Below, one piece after another: positions 56,861-64,000 of a DNA stretch of 64,000 nt (the stretch's first letter is position 1; every line of letters starts with the position of its first letter). This DNA is from Candidatus Nitrosopumilus salarius BD31 (GTDB taxonomy: Archaea; Thermoproteota; Nitrososphaeria; Nitrososphaerales; Nitrosopumilaceae), in the NCBI RefSeq assembly GCF_000242875.2, contig NZ_AEXL02000090.1, positions 62,001 through 126,000 of the forward strand. The letters run 5' to 3'. Under the pieces are notes generated by a model. That model was not told the DNA's origin, ran no database searches, and was given only the letters and a program-made list of their open reading frames with translations. The translations under genes were made by a program, and so were the position numbers.

Positions 56861-57706
56861 TTAATTATATTTTCTTATAATTTTTGGAATTTCTTCTAAT
56901 GTCCCATCACGAATAATCTCTCCATCAAATTTTGGAATTTTGGTTGTCTGAATGGCGTATCCTCCAATTAATATCGGATTTTTATATTTTTCTTTTATTT
57001 TTTTTACTAATCTTTGACCAGCTCCTAAATTATCTTCAAGTGTAATTGAAATCAGAATTATGTCTGGTTTATTATTTTGAATAAAATTCAGAACGGATTC
57101 TGTAGGAATCGATGTACCTATGTTGTACACTTTGAATCCTTTAATTGTTAGATATGTTTCTAATACGTCACAGCCTAAATGATGTTCTTCTCCTAATGGG
57201 ACACAAATGAGGATCTTTTTCTTTTTTCCTGAACCTGAGACTCTATCCATTATTATTTTGACTAATGTTTGAGCAATATTGCTTGCTACATGTTCAGTTG
57301 CAATGCTTATTTTACTACTGGCCCAATCATCTCCAATTTTATACATTACAGGCCTTAAAATTTTATCAAAGAAATCTGACTCGTTAAAAATTTTAATATA
57401 TTCTTCATAAATTTTTACACAATATTCGATATTGCCCTCTGTTAATTTCTTGTATAGTTGTTGTTTTGATTTTTTAGTTGCGTCTTCTCTTTTTTTGATG
57501 TCTTTTGGATTGTATGATGCTAGCATCGATAATACTTTAGGATCGTTTCTGAAATCAGGTGGAATATCCTCTTTAACAACTTCTGATGCTTTGCCTAGAT
57601 ATTTCACGATTTCTTGTTTTGAAGTGCTTTTTTTGGAATCCCATACACTTTTCACTAAGTAAAGATATTGATCAGATTTCACTTTTTTGGCTCTAATGTA
57701 CACCAT
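56861..57706 (-). CDS. CarH-like cobalamin-binding regulator with unusual N-terminus
   Basis: 281 residues. From ~82 on it matches the B12-dependent photoreceptor fold: helical cap with Trp128 and Glu138/His139 (DDWASSKISIATEH), then a Rossmann domain with the lower-ligand loop E-x-H-x-x-G (LGEEHHLG, His175) and GTSIPTESVL. In CarH a His follows the Trp and forms the light-state upper ligand; here it is Ala129. The MerR HTH is replaced by ~45 residues (QYLYLVKSVWDSKKSTSKQE, KYLGK) like the N-terminus of some transposases. Its own promoter bears two TTRNCACTAG-like elements. Confidence 0.85.
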   Translation of the reverse strand: MVYIRAKKVKSDQYLYLVKSVWDSKKSTSKQEIVKYLGKASEVVKEDIPPDFRNDPKVLSMLASYNPKDIKKREDATKKSKQQLYKKLTEGNIEYCVKIYEEYIKIFNESDFFDKILRPVMYKIGDDWASSKISIATEHVASNIAQTLVKIIMDRVSGSGKKKKILICVPLGEEHHLGCDVLETYLTIKGFKVYNIGTSIPTESVLNFIQNNKPDIILISITLEDNLGAGQRLVKKIKEKYKNPILIGGYAIQTTKIPKFDGEIIRDGTLEEIPKIIRKYN

Positions 57707-57725
57707 GTATTTCGTTATTTTTTTA

Positions 57726-57762
57726 GTATATAACTAGTGATAAAATATGTTTATAGTGCTAA
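57726..57762 (-). promoter_or_regulatory. Promoter of the cobalamin regulator with two CACTAG elements
   Basis: Minus strand: TTATATAC TATA box (57726-57733), with TTATCACTAG (57734-57743) directly against it. A 9-of-10 match, TTAGCACTAT (57753-57762), lies 19 nt upstream of the TATA box. Proximal and distal spacing equals that at 57821 and 62540, suggesting autoregulation. Confidence 0.7.
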
Positions 57763-57820
57763 TAAATAATATTTGAATTTTTTCACCATTTAATTTGAAA
57801 TGATGCTTGTGTTCTATTCA

Positions 57821-57856
57821 TTACCACTAGAATAAAAAATTATCACTAGTTTAAAT
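57821..57856 (+). promoter_or_regulatory. Promoter of the 57879-58149 genes with two CACTAG elements
   Basis: Plus strand: TTACCACTAG (57821-57830), TTATCACTAG (57840-57849) and TATA box TTTAAAT (57850-57856). The ATG at 57879 is 26 bases from the TATA centre, fitting a leaderless start. The 173 bases between 57706 and 57879 hold only these two divergent promoters. Confidence 0.75.
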
Positions 57857-57878
57857 GATTTATTTTCTAAGTTATTAT

Positions 57879-57950
57879 ATGGACTACAAAAAAAATCTAA
57901 ATTCTGAAACGTTTTTAAATCAATTTGACATGGAGTGCTCTTTGAATTGA
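57879..57950 (+). CDS. 23-codon ORF at the promoter start, overlapping the next frame
   Basis: Reads MDYKKNLNSETFLNQFDMEC, then SLN and TGA. The ATG is placed exactly where a leaderless transcript should start. The stop overlaps the start of the next open frame, which has no ATG, GTG or TTG start at its beginning. Either it is a short leader peptide coupled to the next gene or it is the true N-terminus of that gene, separated by a frameshift. Confidence 0.5.
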   Translation: MDYKKNLNSETFLNQFDMECSLN

Positions 57951-58146
57951 TAAAACCCTATTATTTGCAGGTGTTGCATTGCTGATACTCGGTACATGTT
58001 TTTTAACTGCTCAATCAATTGAAAATTCCCTTAGCGATGCATTTACTGTCGGCGAATATCTTTGGTTAGTATTAGGTGGATTGACAATTACTTTTGCAAT
58101 TCGTGCGAAACATGAAAAAAATAAACAGTTGGGAGTATTGAGATAG
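57946..58146 (+). CDS. Small two-helix membrane protein with non-standard start
   Basis: Open frame of 66 codons after a stop, beginning with ATT (57946): IDKTLLFAGVALLILG. Two membrane helices (LLFAGVALLILGTCFLT; YLWLVLGGLTITFAI) and a basic tail are intact. The first usable TTG (57979) would cut the first helix. It ends two bases before the next gene's GTG, so they form an operon. Possible AUU initiation by coupling, or a frameshift joining it to the 57879 ORF. Confidence 0.6.
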   Translation: MDKTLLFAGVALLILGTCFLTAQSIENSLSDAFTVGEYLWLVLGGLTITFAIRAKHEKNKQLGVLR

Positions 58147-58148
58147 TA

Positions 58149-59531
58149 GTGGAAAAAATTATCTCCGGTGAACTTTTCACTCAGTCTTCTCCTTTCTCTA
58201 TTTTGGTAACTGGGTCCACTGGTTTTATTGGGTCTAGGTTAATTTCATCACTTGCTAAATCCGGTTATACTATAACAGGCTTGAGTAGAAAAAAACTATC
58301 TGACACAAAAAATGTGAAATATGTTCAAGCTGATGTATTTGATATTAATCAACTTACCAATGCAATGAATGGTATAGAAATTGCATATTACTTACTTCAT
58401 TCTATGGAAGGGGGTAAATCTGACTGGAAAGAATTTGCTTCTCGAGAGAAGATACAAGCTCAAAATTTTCTCAAAGCTGCCTCAAAATCTGGTGTAAAAA
58501 GAATAATCTATCTTGGAGGCTTGGTTAATGACAGTTTAGAATTGTCCCCCCATATGCAAAGTCGTAAAGAAGTTGGAGCAATTCTTGCTTCTGGAAATAT
58601 CCCAGTTACTGAATTACGTGCATCTCTGATCATTGGGGCTCAAGGAGGATCTTATGCAATGCTTCGTTATCTTGTAGAACGTTTACGAATAATGGTGTGC
58701 CCCTCTTGGGTAAAATCTCTTGCACAACCAATTGCAGTTGATGATGTTATTTACTATTTATCTGAGTGTCTTAAAAAACCCGAAACACTAGGAAAAATTT
58801 TCGAAATAGGTGGCCCTGATAAAATGACATATGAAGAGTTAATGCGTGTTTATTCTGCATATTTGAACAAAAATTTGTTTGTCTTACAAATTCCATTTTT
58901 AACTACTCGTCTTTCTTCGTATTGGGTTGATTTGATTACTCCTGTTAAGGCATCACTTGCAAGACCTCTGATTGATAGTCTTGTTCATGATACAGTTGTA
59001 ACAAATAATGAGATCACAAAAATTATTCCATTGAGATTAAAATCTGTTCGTGAATCTATTGATATCGCTACTAAAGAAATGAATTCATCCCCCCCTCTGC
59101 AATCTGAATTTAAAGAAGAAAAAACTGGCTTTAAAATTAATCAAACAGTTATCCAGATATCTCTTTTTACATTGGCCATAATTGGTACTTCTTATTATTG
59201 GTTAGATGATAGACCAGAAATTTATCAACCTTTGTGGTTGTTTGGATCTTTTGTTTGGTATGTTGCAATCTTTACTGCGATTATCTTTATTCGTAATAAT
59301 GCTCGTTTGGGTTATCTGATAGCTGGTGTACTATCTTGGGTAACATTGATGTTTTGGTTATTTGATAATTTTTATGTTGTTTTTAATACCTCCTTAATAG
59401 CAAACCAGCCTAGTGCAATTATGACTCTTAGGAATTTCACAGGTATTGCAGCTGCGTCAATAACTGTAATTGCCTCTCACAATCTTTTTCACAAAGTAAT
59501 TGATTATCAGTATAAGGGTACGCCTATCTGA
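58149..59531 (+). CDS. Membrane-anchored atypical SDR (NmrA/YbjT-like)
   Basis: 460 residues. The N-terminal NAD(P)-binding domain (residues ~15-300) has TGSTGFIGSRLIS, VQADVFD and YLLHSMEGGKSDW, the last typical of YbjT/TMEM-linked atypical SDRs; the catalytic YxxxK is not obvious. From ~320, four hydrophobic helices form a membrane domain in place of the usual DUF2867 tail. YbjT-type SDRs are linked to quinone or stress responses. It is in an operon with the small membrane protein under CACTAG promoter control. Confidence 0.8.
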   Translation: MEKIISGELFTQSSPFSILVTGSTGFIGSRLISSLAKSGYTITGLSRKKLSDTKNVKYVQADVFDINQLTNAMNGIEIAYYLLHSMEGGKSDWKEFASREKIQAQNFLKAASKSGVKRIIYLGGLVNDSLELSPHMQSRKEVGAILASGNIPVTELRASLIIGAQGGSYAMLRYLVERLRIMVCPSWVKSLAQPIAVDDVIYYLSECLKKPETLGKIFEIGGPDKMTYEELMRVYSAYLNKNLFVLQIPFLTTRLSSYWVDLITPVKASLARPLIDSLVHDTVVTNNEITKIIPLRLKSVRESIDIATKEMNSSPPLQSEFKEEKTGFKINQTVIQISLFTLAIIGTSYYWLDDRPEIYQPLWLFGSFVWYVAIFTAIIFIRNNARLGYLIAGVLSWVTLMFWLFDNFYVVFNTSLIANQPSAIMTLRNFTGIAAASITVIASHNLFHKVIDYQYKGTPI

Positions 59532-59541
59532 TGTCTGTTTT

Positions 59542-59634
59542 TCACTGAATTTCTTTCTTTAATTTGATTAAAATATTGTTTGTCATTTTTAGTAATCCGT
59601 TAATACTGGGATCTTCAGCAAAGTCTCTTGTCAT
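59542..59634 (-). CDS. Possible microprotein, 30 residues
   Basis: The ORF reads MTRDFAEDPSINGLLKMTNN and continues with a basic helix (ILIKLKKEIQ). It lies in the 190-base gap between the SDR and BtuF-like genes. The coding look is moderate; no family. It could be noise. Confidence 0.3.
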   Translation of the reverse strand: MTRDFAEDPSINGLLKMTNNILIKLKKEIQ

Positions 59635-59721
59635 AAATTTTAATTGAAATTTTCTCACTTAACAAATAGTGTGTGTTATAATATTACAATCTAGTATTTT
59701 GAGCCTATCTTCACTATCTAA

Positions 59722-60648
59722 TTAAATATGAGAATATGTATTTTCTTCTATTTTTAGATCTTGGAATATCTTCGGTTGAATTATTTTTGCTAATATCTCC
59801 AATCCATCTATTGTTCTAATGCTTGGTTTGCTGAAAAACGAATTTGCATCAACTGCAAAAACCTGTTTATTTTTAACAGCTTTTAATGAGTTCCAATCAT
59901 GATTTTCTTTTAGTGTGATATTATATTCTAAAATTACACGACTTGTGTCAAATCCACACGGCATCATGATAATTATGTCTGGCTCTGCTTGTTTGATTTC
60001 CTGAAAATTCAATCTTCTTGAATGTTCCCCAACTTTGCTGATCATGTTGATCCCACCTGCAATTTCTATCATTTCGGGAATCCAATGACCCGCAGTAAAA
60101 AATGGATCAATCCATTCAATTGCTAGAACTTTTGGTTTTTTATTTGTAGATCTTTTTTGTATGTTTTGTATTCTGTTTTCAAGCGAATCTGTAATTTCTT
60201 TTGCTTTACTTTCTTTTTCTAATATCTTTCCCACTTTTCTGACTGAATCAATGATTTCATGTAGATTATGTGGATTCATTGAAACTACTGTTGGTCTTTT
60301 TTCAAGAATTTCAATTGCATTGTTCACATGGTTGGTGTATGCAGCACAAACTTCGCAAGTTTCTTGCGATATGATTAGATCCGGATTTGCATCTTTGAGA
60401 TTCTTTTCGTCTAAAATGAAAATGTCTTTGTCATCTTTAAGCAATTGACAAGTTATTGCATCGATCTCTTTGCTGGTTAGTTCATTTGATTTAATTGCCG
60501 ATCTTATTACTTTTAATTTTGATGTCGCATCAGGTGGATGTTTGCATTCATGTGTAACTCCATAAAGCATATCTTGTACTCCAAATTCATAAAGTAGTTC
60601 AGTTGCGCTTGGTAGAAATGAAACAATCCTCTTAACTGACATATTCAA
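59722..60648 (-). CDS. BtuF-like cobalamin-binding protein, cytoplasmic form
   Basis: 308 residues with the helical-backbone binding-protein fold (IVSFLPSATELLYEFG; VVSMNPHNLHEIIDSV; IIMMPCGFD). There is no signal peptide. The HECKHPPDA loop (HEC-x2-P) marks the cytoplasmic cobalamin-binding protein family rather than a transport BtuF, so it may carry or sense corrinoid. It lies within the B12-regulator neighbourhood. The start could be two codons later. Confidence 0.85.
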   Translation of the reverse strand: MNMSVKRIVSFLPSATELLYEFGVQDMLYGVTHECKHPPDATSKLKVIRSAIKSNELTSKEIDAITCQLLKDDKDIFILDEKNLKDANPDLIISQETCEVCAAYTNHVNNAIEILEKRPTVVSMNPHNLHEIIDSVRKVGKILEKESKAKEITDSLENRIQNIQKRSTNKKPKVLAIEWIDPFFTAGHWIPEMIEIAGGINMISKVGEHSRRLNFQEIKQAEPDIIIMMPCGFDTSRVILEYNITLKENHDWNSLKAVKNKQVFAVDANSFFSKPSIRTIDGLEILAKIIQPKIFQDLKIEENTYSHI

Positions 60649-60741
60649 AGTTTGATATTATCCCTTAAACACCATACGTTTACAAATCGTCAATTTTGGT
60701 AATCAGGCAACTTAATAGGCTCATTTTAGGCACAATTTGCA

Positions 60742-61899
60742 TTGCCTTCCGAGTCTCAAAATATTCGACGTGCAATTTTATCTAACTGGCATGAGACTCT
60801 TTCAAAATATGGCAATCTGTTTTCGTCGGATTCTATTAGTGGTTCTAGCCCGCCATCAGTTTTTGTAGGTTCTCACAATTATCCCAAAGTTTTTGTCGGT
60901 CCGATGCTTCCACCAATCCACGGCGATACAAGCTTGCTTGATATTCCTGAAAAGTGGAAAGGAAAATCTTTGGAAGAGATTGTTAATTTTAGATTGAACT
61001 TAGTTCGCGGAATACAAAAAATTTCAATTGATCAAACTGAGGGAAGATACATTGAAAATCTTCAAGAATTAACAATGTCCTCAAAACCTACTGACACTGA
61101 TATGGTATTTTCAAAACCAACGTCATCTAATATCGCACTTGATGGTGAAAGTGCTCCGTTTGGCCCTGTTGGAGAAATTGCCTCTGCAAAGTTTTCTGGA
61201 ACCACTTCTATCAAATCAATTGAAAAAACATTCTATGATCGAGACTTAAAAGCCGAAGAAGCTGTTTTAAGTTTATACAATTCTGGAATTGAAATTTCAA
61301 AAATTCAAAAATGTTTTAGTATAGGCATGCTGGGGAAAAAAAGAAAACTTGTTCCAACTAAATGGAGTATTACTGCAACTGACGATATAATTTCAAAATC
61401 TCTTGTATCTGAGATTCTAGATTACAGCTTGATTGATTCTTGTAGAGTTTTTTCTTATGAACATTTAGGTAATATCTTCACAATTGTTTTGTTTCCTCAC
61501 CGATGGGTATATGAGATGATTGAGGTATGGCATTCAGATGATGTTTTGATCTTTGGCTCTGATTTTGAAGATGCGCGTGGAATTGATCACCCACCTGCCA
61601 TCGCTGGAGCTTATTTTGCAGCAAAATTAGGTGTTTTGGAATACCTACATAAAATGAAAATTCAGGCTGGAGTTGTCGTTTTGCGTGAAATAAGACCCGA
61701 ATATGTAATTCCTGTTGGTGTATGGCAAATCCGTGAAGGTATTCGTGAAGCAATGAATCAAAATCCTGAAATTACTGCGATTTTTGATGATGCAATACTT
61801 TTGGCATCAAACCGAACGAGCATAAGTAAATTTGAATGGCTTTCTCATGGAAATATTTTGAAATTAATGCGACAAAAAACACTTGTTGATTATTTTTAA
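60742..61899 (+). CDS. nreA: Archaeal DNA repair protein NreA
   Basis: 385 residues from a TTG start. It has the family hallmark VGPMLPPIHGDTSLLDIPEKW and the C-terminal WQIREGIREAM plus SKFEWLSHG. NreA proteins take part in archaeal DNA repair and contact PCNA through a C-terminal PIP box; the C-terminus KLMRQKTLVDYF fits a PIP-like Q-x2-L-x2-[YF]F. It lies between the cobalamin-binding protein and YbgA genes. Confidence 0.92.
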   Translation: MPSESQNIRRAILSNWHETLSKYGNLFSSDSISGSSPPSVFVGSHNYPKVFVGPMLPPIHGDTSLLDIPEKWKGKSLEEIVNFRLNLVRGIQKISIDQTEGRYIENLQELTMSSKPTDTDMVFSKPTSSNIALDGESAPFGPVGEIASAKFSGTTSIKSIEKTFYDRDLKAEEAVLSLYNSGIEISKIQKCFSIGMLGKKRKLVPTKWSITATDDIISKSLVSEILDYSLIDSCRVFSYEHLGNIFTIVLFPHRWVYEMIEVWHSDDVLIFGSDFEDARGIDHPPAIAGAYFAAKLGVLEYLHKMKIQAGVVVLREIRPEYVIPVGVWQIREGIREAMNQNPEITAIFDDAILLASNRTSISKFEWLSHGNILKLMRQKTLVDYF

Positions 61900-61905
61900 G
61901 TGAAT

Positions 61906-62448
61906 TTAATCAATTTTATTTCTTAAAATTTGGAATATGTTGCCCATATCTGGATCTGAATATAATAAAAAATATGTTTGACTGGCAAGATATGTGTTGT
62001 TGAATCTGTAAATAACTGGATTTATTTCCGATAACATATTTCCAATAGTGATCTTCTTATCTTGAAATTGATTTAACAAATTAAAAAATTGTTCTTTTTC
62101 TAACTGGCTAAAATTTTTAGAAAAAAATCCAAAGATATGCATTATTACATTACTATGTGTTTTAATTGTAGGGACACTATCGAGTGAAATTTTTAAATGT
62201 TCTTCATATTCTGCAAGTATTTCTGAAAATGACACTTTTTTATTGCTTGCCACAATGTTACCTAAAATCTTTAATTCGTTTTGATTGTGTGCCATTATCA
62301 TGTATTTGTTCATTGCCTGAAATGAAATCAAGTCTTTTATCTTATTGCTTTTTTTTACATCTTCAAATCTTTCCAACACAAATTCTTTAGCATCGCTTTC
62401 TGAAATTTTTCTAATCTCCTTGCTTTTGGATTCTTGTGTTTCATTCAC
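61906..62448 (-). CDS. ybgA: YbgA/DUF1722 family protein
   Basis: 180 residues. It fits the DUF1722 pattern: KYMIMAHNQNELKILGNIVAS, EYEEHLKISL, HSNVIMHIFGFFSKNFS and QTYFLLYSDP. In E. coli ybgA is next to the photolyase gene phr, and family members often occur in light- or B12-regulated loci. The promoter has a TATA-like box at 62472-62479 and a reversed TTACCACTAG 20 bases further upstream. No photolyase is in the window. Function unknown. Confidence 0.85.
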   Translation of the reverse strand: MNETQESKSKEIRKISESDAKEFVLERFEDVKKSNKIKDLISFQAMNKYMIMAHNQNELKILGNIVASNKKVSFSEILAEYEEHLKISLDSVPTIKTHSNVIMHIFGFFSKNFSQLEKEQFFNLLNQFQDKKITIGNMLSEINPVIYRFNNTYLASQTYFLLYSDPDMGNIFQILRNKID

Positions 62449-62499
62449 TTTTCAAGTTCATTCTGATTTGCATATAAAGAGAAACAACTTAATTTCACA

Positions 62500-62575
62500 T
62501 TACCACTAGATCTTGTTATTCTGATTTGTTTTTTAAAAGTTACCACTAGAATGTAATTTGGCACTAGCTTAAATA
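62500..62575 (+). promoter_or_regulatory. Promoter with three TTRNCACTAG elements upstream of 62598
   Basis: TTACCACTAG at 62500-62509 and 62540-62549, TTGGCACTAG at 62558-62567, then TATA box CTTAAATA at 62568-62575. The ATG at 62598 is 26 bases from the TATA centre. The first copy may also serve the divergent ybgA gene. The 149 bases between the genes are fully used by these elements. Confidence 0.75.
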
Positions 62576-62597
62576 CCATCATTGATTAATCGTAACA

Positions 62598-63497
62598 ATG
62601 AAAACCACAATAACTGCAATAACTACGATACTTCTGGTTGCTTGGACTGCTTCATATGCTTATGCGGAAGTTCCATCTTGGGTAAAGAACAACGCAGGCT
62701 GGTGGGCCGATGGAACTATTACTGAATCTGAATTTCTATCTGGAGTGGCATTTTTGATAAATGATGGTATTATCATTGTACCTCAAACATCCGTTGTCTC
62801 TCAGAGTGATGAAGGAGTTCCATCTTGGGTAAAGAACAACGCAGGCTGGTGGGCCGATGGAACCATAACTGATGGTGAATTTGTCAATGGAATACAACAT
62901 CTGATTAAGATTGGATTAATTTCAGTCGCTAATTCTGATTCATCTGAAATGAATTCCCAGGACCTGCAAACTCCTGATTCTGAATTGACAACACTTGAGG
63001 CAGAACTAGAAAAATGCTCTGAAATCAAAGTGGGTTACAAAAGATTAGATTGTGAAAAACCTCTCAAAAAAGCAATTACCTTATACCAGTATAAGACCAA
63101 TGCTCAGAAATTTGAAATTGGTCCTATAACATACTATTGGTTTGGTGTCGGTTCTGAAGGTAACGAATTTGTAATTAACCCCTCAGGACAAGCTATCCTC
63201 TCAATTCGTATGTTAGCTGAGAACACAAGTTCAAAAATCACTGCTATGCATTGCACAAGCCCCTCTATATGCAGCTATGATGTATGGGATGGATCAAAGG
63301 CATTCAAATATTCTGGAATGGACTTTACCAGTGGGGAAATTGTGTTGAATCCAGGTGATTCTAGAGAATTTAACATTCTCTTTGGTCCAAATATTGGATA
63401 TGGTGGAACAAAGTTTGAATACGATTCTTCAAATACATATTATTTTAGAATCAATGAACCCTTTGGAAGCACAAACATTCTTCTAGAATTGGAGTAG
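62598..63497 (+). CDS. Secreted protein with two near-identical W-modules
   Basis: 299 residues. Signal peptide (ITTILLVAWTASYAYA), then two modules VPSWVKNNAGWWADGTIT (residues ~25-60 and 74-108), then a beta-rich domain of ~180 residues with Cys pairs (KCSEIK, HCTSPSIC). It is exported and probably surface-bound. It is the gene with the most complete CACTAG promoter. The domain is unknown to me. Confidence 0.75.
   Translation: MKTTITAITTILLVAWTASYAYAEVPSWVKNNAGWWADGTITESEFLSGVAFLINDGIIIVPQTSVVSQSDEGVPSWVKNNAGWWADGTITDGEFVNGIQHLIKIGLISVANSDSSEMNSQDLQTPDSELTTLEAELEKCSEIKVGYKRLDCEKPLKKAITLYQYKTNAQKFEIGPITYYWFGVGSEGNEFVINPSGQAILSIRMLAENTSSKITAMHCTSPSICSYDVWDGSKAFKYSGMDFTSGEIVLNPGDSREFNILFGPNIGYGGTKFEYDSSNTYYFRINEPFGSTNILLELE
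62669..62863 (+). repeat. Perfect 48-bp direct repeat coding the W-module core
   Basis: 62669-62716 and 62816-62863 are identical, 147 bp apart, in frame. They code the core of the W-module. Identity at synonymous positions suggests a recent duplication or conversion. Confidence 0.95.
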
Positions 63498-63587
63498 CCT
63501 CTCCTTTTTTCTTTTTATTAAAACTCTGATTTGGTCTGTACATTTAATGAGATGAATTAAATCCAAGACTGCTATGATTGCTCGTAT

Positions 63588-64000
63588 ATGAGTAGTGATA
63601 ATTCAGAATCTACCTTATCTGATTATGGGATTTATAAAATCAGTGAAAAACATGAATTCACGCTACCTGACATTGAGATCAAAATTGAAAGAATAGGAGA
63701 ACATGTTTTTTCTTACATTCGAAAAGATGCTGAGGATAATATCCTCAAAAAAATAATTCCGATCACCTCTTCTGATTTGACTATCGAGTTATGTCCAATT
63801 AGACCATTAAATTATCCTGCTCACAGAACTAATCATGTTTATTTGGATTTTGAATCTCCTATCTTTCTATCTAAAGATTCAGCTGCCACCGTTTTTGTTA
63901 GGTGTCCGATAGAAGTTGGGATATTTTTAGTCCATGATGGGCATAAAGACTCTCTTGATTGGTTCACATGTGATCCTTTGAACTCTAGATTTTGTTTATA
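63588..64000 (+). CDS. DUF432-like protein (5' part, cut by window edge)
   Basis: 137 codons are visible from the ATG at 63588 with no stop before the edge. Pattern: YGIYKISEKHEFTLPDIEIK, then repeated beta segments (SDLTIELCPIRPLNYPAH; TVFVRCPIEVGIFLVH). It resembles archaeal DUF432, of unknown function, but the assignment is tentative. Soluble so far. It is 90 bases after the W-module gene. Confidence 0.65.
   Translation, partial: MSSDNSESTLSDYGIYKISEKHEFTLPDIEIKIERIGEHVFSYIRKDAEDNILKKIIPITSSDLTIELCPIRPLNYPAHRTNHVYLDFESPIFLSKDSAATVFVRCPIEVGIFLVHDGHKDSLDWFTCDPLNSRFCL

Overview
The window looks like chromosomal DNA of a marine ammonia-oxidising archaeon (Nitrososphaerota, Nitrosopumilus-like). 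This is inferred from the strongly AT-rich sequence, an archaeal 16S-23S rRNA operon, archaeal information-processing genes (EF-1alpha, S10, RpoP, two TFB proteins, EndA, ATP-dependent DNA ligase), a bifunctional FBP aldolase/phosphatase, a 3-hydroxyacyl-CoA dehydrogenase of the type used in the 3-hydroxypropionate/4-hydroxybutyrate cycle, a J-domain/ferredoxin fusion, and many short families that I associate with this group. Genes are dense and lie on both strands. Many have a TATA-like box 23-28 bp before the start codon, which suggests leaderless transcripts, and I used this to choose several starts.

0-8.9 kb: a DedA-like membrane protein; a minus-strand DNA glycosylase pair (AAG and family 4 UDG) behind a TldD protease; a sensor kinase divergent from a lone Hpt protein and a lone receiver; a PIN-ATPase-KH protein; a DtxR-like regulator. 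8.9-19.4 kb: small envelope proteins, a TauE/SafE permease, a MaoC protein with a tandem SDR that resembles the N-terminal half of Chloroflexus malonyl-CoA reductase, EndA, a DUF47 protein, DNA ligase and FBP aldolase/phosphatase. 19.5-31.9 kb: EF-1alpha/S10/RpoP, several zinc-binding small proteins, hydroxyacyl-CoA dehydrogenase, Dps, HIT, J-domain-ferredoxin, two cupins, TPR and LEA-type proteins, and a class III aminotransferase. 32.1-37.0 kb: promoter, 16S and 23S rRNA, each bracketed by a processing stem; no tRNA in the spacer and no 5S gene next to 23S.

37-53 kb: a PAS kinase, RDD protein, methyltransferase, secreted proteins with a W-rich repeat module, MsrA, and a polyhydroxyalkanoate cluster (hydrolase, AbrB-tailed phasin-like protein, phasin, PhaC, PhaE). 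Then come a phosphoribosyltransferase, a canonical TFB, a TPR/matrixin-type secreted metalloprotease, a protein ending in nine SQK repeats, and BirA. 53-55.4 kb: a CoA-binding protein and a YchF-type GTPase.

The most interesting part is 55.2-63.5 kb. A CarH-like cobalamin-binding regulator with an unusual N-terminus, a divergent TFB with an incomplete zinc ribbon, a small membrane protein plus membrane-anchored SDR, a secreted W-repeat protein and possibly a YbgA (DUF1722) protein share an undescribed promoter element, TTRNCACTAG. Eight exact copies lie in three intergenic regions. They sit either directly against the TATA box or 18-19 nt upstream of it. I propose a cobalamin-dependent, possibly light-responsive, archaeal regulon. 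A cobalamin-binding BtuF-like protein and the DNA repair protein NreA are encoded between its members.
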